Below, in pieces: positions 14,682 through 17,304 of a stretch of DNA of 17,304 bases; the first letter of the stretch is position 1, and every line of letters begins with the position of its first letter. The notes under the pieces are model-generated. The model was not told the DNA's origin. It searched no databases and was given only the letters and a program-made list of their open reading frames with translations. The DNA is from JAEZKC01 sp046538945 (GTDB lineage: Bacteria; Fibrobacterota; Chitinivibrionia; Chitinivibrionales; Chitinispirillaceae): positions 1-17,304 of the forward strand of contig JBKHHW010000059.1 in the NCBI GenBank assembly GCA_046538945.1. Reading direction: 5' to 3'. The position numbers and the translations under genes are program-made.

Positions 14682-15773
14682 CTAAAGCTGTTTCTTTCCA
14701 CCGGTAGTAAGAAGAAGCTGAAGTGTGAGATCGTTGCTGCTGAGAGTTATATCATCGAGCAGTTCGATTTCTGCCGTAACCGTCACATTACTTTTCGATT
14801 CATCCTTGATCAATTTCAGGAAATTTGAGAAACCAGGATTGGAACCGAAAATCTCCTCGTTGAGATCAAGTCCCTCCAGAAGGGAGCCTGCAGTCACTAC
14901 TGGACCCGCCAGACCTTCCGTTGCAGCGGTTTCAAGCATTTTAACCTGTCCAGCCCCTTCGTTGTAGTAGACCTTGATCACCACCCGGGCGTTTCTGTTA
15001 TCCTGGATCAGTGCCGAATTCTGCACAGCTTTGACTTTCAGGTCCATAACCTCCACAGTGGATAACGCGATACCGTTCTCACTTACCTCATCCCGGATAT
15101 CCTGAAGACTGACACTTTCGTTTTCGGTGATTTTGGTACCGGAGAGCTCTGATGACACCTCAAAAGAGAAATCGAGCGTATCGGTAGCCACAACTGCAAT
15201 TCCGGAAACATAATCATCGTCACCAGTTTCGCCTTCGTTCCTATCCGGTCCGGTATTGGTATCACCCTGAGTCCCGTCGATATCCGAACCTGTTCCACCC
15301 GGAGTCGTGTCCTGATCGTTAGGAATCCCGTCACCGTCAATATCATCATCCTCAGTATTAGGAATGCCATCACCATCTATGTCATTATCATCAGCATTGG
15401 GAATACCGTCGCCATCAATATCATCATCCTCGATATTGGGAATCCCATCACCGTCAATATCATCATCCTCAGTATTAGGAATGCCGTCACCATCTATATC
15501 ATTATCATCAATATTGGGAATACCGTCGCCATCTATATCATCATCCTCGATATTGGGAATTCCATCACCGTCAATATCATCATCCTCAGTATTAGGGATG
15601 CCATCTCCGTCAATGTCGTCATCGTAGATATCAGGGATACCGTCATTATCGATATCGCTCAGATTTTCAGTTTCGGACGAGCCGGGATTCCCCTTATCAT
15701 TAAGACATCCGGACATCACCCAGATGACACCTGTACAAAGCAGCATTACGCCGATTCTCTTTGTGATACTCAT
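14682..15773 (-). CDS. lipoprotein with nine thrombospondin type-3-like calcium-binding repeats
   Basis: The 363-residue protein has a lipobox VMSGC (Cys23), so it is a lipoprotein. A Ser/Glu linker leads to residues 40-156: nine 13-residue repeats of the form DIDGDGIPNxxDD. Each carries the Asp/Asn ladder that binds calcium in TSP3 and EF-hand-like loops. A low-complexity linker (about 157-185, rich in Gly, Asp and Thr) precedes a C-terminal domain of about 180 residues with alternating strands (LDFSFEVSSEL; ARVVIKVYYNEG; NVTVTAEIELLDD) that I cannot assign. The repeats probably form a rigid, calcium-stiffened stalk holding the C-terminal domain away from the membrane. AGGAGGG precedes the ATG by five bases. 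The gene is downstream of, and in the same direction as, the gene ending at 15867, and has its own terminator. Confidence 0.85.
   Translation of the reverse strand: MSITKRIGVMLLCTGVIWVMSGCLNDKGNPGSSETENLSDIDNDGIPDIYDDDIDGDGIPNTEDDDIDGDGIPNIEDDDIDGDGIPNIDDNDIDGDGIPNTEDDDIDGDGIPNIEDDDIDGDGIPNADDNDIDGDGIPNTEDDDIDGDGIPNDQDTTPGGTGSDIDGTQGDTNTGPDRNEGETGDDDYVSGIAVVATDTLDFSFEVSSELSGTKITENESVSLQDIRDEVSENGIALSTVEVMDLKVKAVQNSALIQDNRNARVVIKVYYNEGAGQVKMLETAATEGLAGPVVTAGSLLEGLDLNEEIFGSNPGFSNFLKLIKDESKSNVTVTAEIELLDDITLSSNDLTLQLLLTTGGKKQL
15306..15656 (-). repeat. 39-bp coding repeat array with 117-bp higher order
   Basis: Nine tandem 39-bp units encode the TSP3-like repeats. The variable tail of successive units reads IYDD, TEDD, IEDD, IDDN, TEDD, IEDD, ADDN, TEDD, DQDT. 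Units 2-4 and 5-7 are thus two copies of a three-unit block (117 bp), with an eighth unit starting a third copy. Confidence 0.9.
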
Positions 15774-15852
15774 GCAGCCCTCCTGTAACTGGTTTATACT
15801 AAACTAATTCAAGTTTGATATGGTTTTCAATTGTGTACTTTCACCATTACCT

Positions 15853-15865
15853 GATGGTAACCATC
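15853..15865. promoter_or_regulatory. 13-bp palindrome between the two minus-strand genes
   Basis: GATGGTAACCATC has six-base arms around one base. It lies just after the stop of the gene ending at 15867 and about 80 bases before the lipoprotein ATG. It may be an operator or part of a short terminator stem; no T-run follows it. TTGAAA lies about 20 bases further on, with a poor -10. Confidence 0.3.
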
Positions 15866-15866
15866 T

Positions 15867-16886
15867 CTATTTATCATTCCCTTTTGACTTGTAACTCAGG
15901 ATGTTAATGGTGTTTGCAAAATCCGCGCCAGCAGTTCCGCCCAGCACGGGATGATATCCCAGGGCAAAACCCACATTCAGTGCAGCTTTGAAAGCATTTC
16001 TGCCGGTGATGGTCTCTGTGGGTTCCACTATGTCCCCATCCACATCGAGTGTGCCGGAAGGTTTCATATAAGAATGCTGCCATCCGGTTTCCAAAAACAC
16101 CTCGATATTATCCCTCAGCTTGTATCCCCCGATTACTCCTAAAAAGTTGGTCAATCCGGAAAGCGAAAGTGTTCCGGTAACATCATCCCCCGGTTCCCAC
16201 TTAACATTCAGAAACGTGAAATTTGCAGCCAGAGAAAGAGAAACGGGCAGATTGTCAGGAAGAAGGTACTGGAAATCGTGCTGAATTCCGAAACCAGGAA
16301 GGTGAACAGATATCCCCCCGATTGAGGGCATCCCCAGGTAACGCAGTTTAAGCTCTGTATAATAATAGGACAAACCTGCCTGGAGAGTGACGAACGGAAG
16401 AAGGCTCAGGTTGCTGAGTTGCTCTATGCCGTCGCTGAATGTGGGATCCTGCAGAGAGTCGATCACGCTGTAGTCCAAACCGATCACGTATTTGTACACT
16501 ACAGGAGTTCTGATAGTGCCAAAAATGGTGGGTGCGGTGTAGTCCTGGCGGTCCTTACAGCCGTATGATTCTATGGAGGCATTGGATGAGGCCTGTTCCC
16601 TGCACTGAATACAGGCCGGGTCCACATAGGTTCCCGAGTACGCTCTGTCTTTTCCGCCGATATAGACAAGTGATATGGGAAGAGAGAAGTTGTAGCCGAA
16701 GAGTCTGTCCACACTGGCGCTCTGGTACCAGCCGGAATTGGTCATTTCTCCAAGGAGGGTGGCAAAGGGCAGAACATACTGGGGACGGCGCTCGAAAGCC
16801 TTGACTGTTTCACCTATAGGTCCGGCAAGTGAACTGCTGACCATCGTGGCAAGTATACCTGCAATGATTCTGTATTTTGTTTTCAT
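15867..16886 (-). CDS. outer-membrane beta-barrel-like protein of unknown function (possibly DUF6588)
   Basis: The 339-residue protein starts with a signal peptide (MKTKYRIIAG, hydrophobic core, cleavage near SLA-GP). It continues in amphipathic strands with frequent aromatic residues and turns, as in a 12-14-stranded barrel (LQAGLSYYYTELKLRYLG; VFLETGWQHSYMKP; AALNVGFALGYHP). The segments PFATLLGEMTNSGWYQSASV and APTIFG recall DUF6588, a family of unknown function, but I cannot confirm this. An insert with three cysteines (Cys92, Cys95, Cys110) could be a disulfide-stabilised or metal-binding loop. The C terminus (SKGNDK) is not the classic aromatic residue, which weakens the barrel call slightly. 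GGAG lies eight bases before the ATG, with a strong promoter further upstream. Confidence 0.6.
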   Translation of the reverse strand: MKTKYRIIAGILATMVSSSLAGPIGETVKAFERRPQYVLPFATLLGEMTNSGWYQSASVDRLFGYNFSLPISLVYIGGKDRAYSGTYVDPACIQCREQASSNASIESYGCKDRQDYTAPTIFGTIRTPVVYKYVIGLDYSVIDSLQDPTFSDGIEQLSNLSLLPFVTLQAGLSYYYTELKLRYLGMPSIGGISVHLPGFGIQHDFQYLLPDNLPVSLSLAANFTFLNVKWEPGDDVTGTLSLSGLTNFLGVIGGYKLRDNIEVFLETGWQHSYMKPSGTLDVDGDIVEPTETITGRNAFKAALNVGFALGYHPVLGGTAGADFANTINILSYKSKGNDK

Positions 16887-16928
16887 GAATGTTTCTCCGA
16901 TTTCGGGGGTTTAGTGTGCAGCCGTCTT

Positions 16929-16957
16929 AATATACCTGTATAGAGTTTTTCTGTCAA
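16929..16957 (-). promoter_or_regulatory. near-consensus sigma-70 promoter for the outer-membrane-like gene
   Basis: On the minus strand, TTGACA (16952-16957) is followed by a 17-base spacer and TATATT (16929-16934), about 45 bases before the ATG at 16886. The -35 is perfect and the -10 is one base pair short of TATAAT-type consensus at the fifth position. CACTG-GATA-CAGTG, a small inverted repeat (about 16980-16993), sits 23 bases further upstream. Confidence 0.7.
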
Positions 16958-17304
16958 TACACACAGGATAAAAGTGATGCACACTGGATACAGTGCAGAC
17001 CTGAAGGTTCCAATGAAAGCGGCTTCTGAAGAGAGGTGAATTGGCTCAACCCGGAACTGGCCCATTCTTTAAATGGTACGCTCCTTCGCTTGCCCTTGAG
17101 AAAAAGTCCTGCGTCCCCGCGAACATTGCTACTTCAAGTGATTAAAAAATCATCTGATTAGCTTTGAATGTCCGGCTGCATCTGCAGCATAGAAATCTCC
17201 CTTCGATTCAGCGGGGATCAACGCCTCGCTTACCGCCATCGTACCGATATTGCATTTTTCGAATTTCGGGAAACCCCCAGCTTAAATCAGAGCAATAAGA
17301 TACA
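16958..17304. other. end of window, no supported gene
   Basis: About 350 bases upstream of the outer-membrane-like gene. The longest protein-like frame is a 29-codon minus-strand stretch (17150-17239, MAVSEALIPAESKGDFYAAD...), open a further 15 or so codons upstream. It lacks a convincing ribosome binding site and ends in TGA. It may be a remnant; nothing else is evident. Confidence 0.35.

Noticed and set aside
15364..15627. Plus-strand frame encoding a Ser/Pro-rich repeat protein (IPSPSISSSS-type)
   Set aside because: It is the complement of the TSP3 repeat array, has no ribosome binding site, and lies within a lipoprotein gene with signal peptide and terminator.

Overview
The window comes from a Gram-negative bacterium. 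It encodes an outer-membrane porin with a C-terminal aromatic residue, several lipoproteins with clear lipoboxes, and a second beta-barrel-like exported protein. The betaine-type osmoprotectant importer points to a life with changing or high salinity. The two-subunit, oxygen-sensitive Fe-S fumarase fits an anaerobe or facultative anaerobe. No rRNA, tRNA, CRISPR array or intact insertion sequence is visible. Taxonomy cannot be fixed from the sequence; an FCB-group or Fibrobacterota-like origin is only a guess from the overall gene style.

Layout. Positions 1-2300 (+) are an accessory-looking stretch: the tail of an unrecognised gene (perhaps a C45-type acyltransferase), a small cytidine/blasticidin-S-type deaminase, a short orphan reading frame, an unknown exported protein, and a decayed family-2 glycosyltransferase ending against the next operon. 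Positions 2289-6492 (-) are a compact operon, proV-proW-proX-porin: an OpuA/ProU-type glycine betaine/proline-betaine ABC importer followed by its own outer-membrane porin. A palindrome overlaps a plausible promoter in front of proV.

Positions 7074-8041 (-) hold two small membrane proteins (SPW-repeat-like and DUF1622), with a relic of a short-chain dehydrogenase between them. A 10+10 bp inverted repeat lies between the DUF1622 gene and a divergent PQQ-type glucose/sorbosone dehydrogenase lipoprotein (8302-9321, +). A 14-bp tandem repeat cluster and an SDR oxidoreductase (9617-10378, -) follow.

Positions 10831-13570 (+) form a tight three-gene operon: malic enzyme plus the alpha and beta subunits of a class I fumarase (or tartrate dehydratase). 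Together they would interconvert fumarate and malate and decarboxylate malate to pyruvate with NAD(P)H production. After that come a frameshifted relic (13600-13882, -), a small exported protein (13985-14446, +), a lipoprotein built on nine 13-residue thrombospondin-3-like calcium-binding repeats (14682-15773, -, with a good terminator), and an outer-membrane-like protein (15867-16886, -) with a near-consensus sigma-70 promoter. The last ~350 bases show no convincing gene.

The most distinctive points are the porin appended to the osmoprotectant operon, the three-unit higher-order structure of the TSP3 repeat array, and four short decayed or unassigned coding relics between intact genes.
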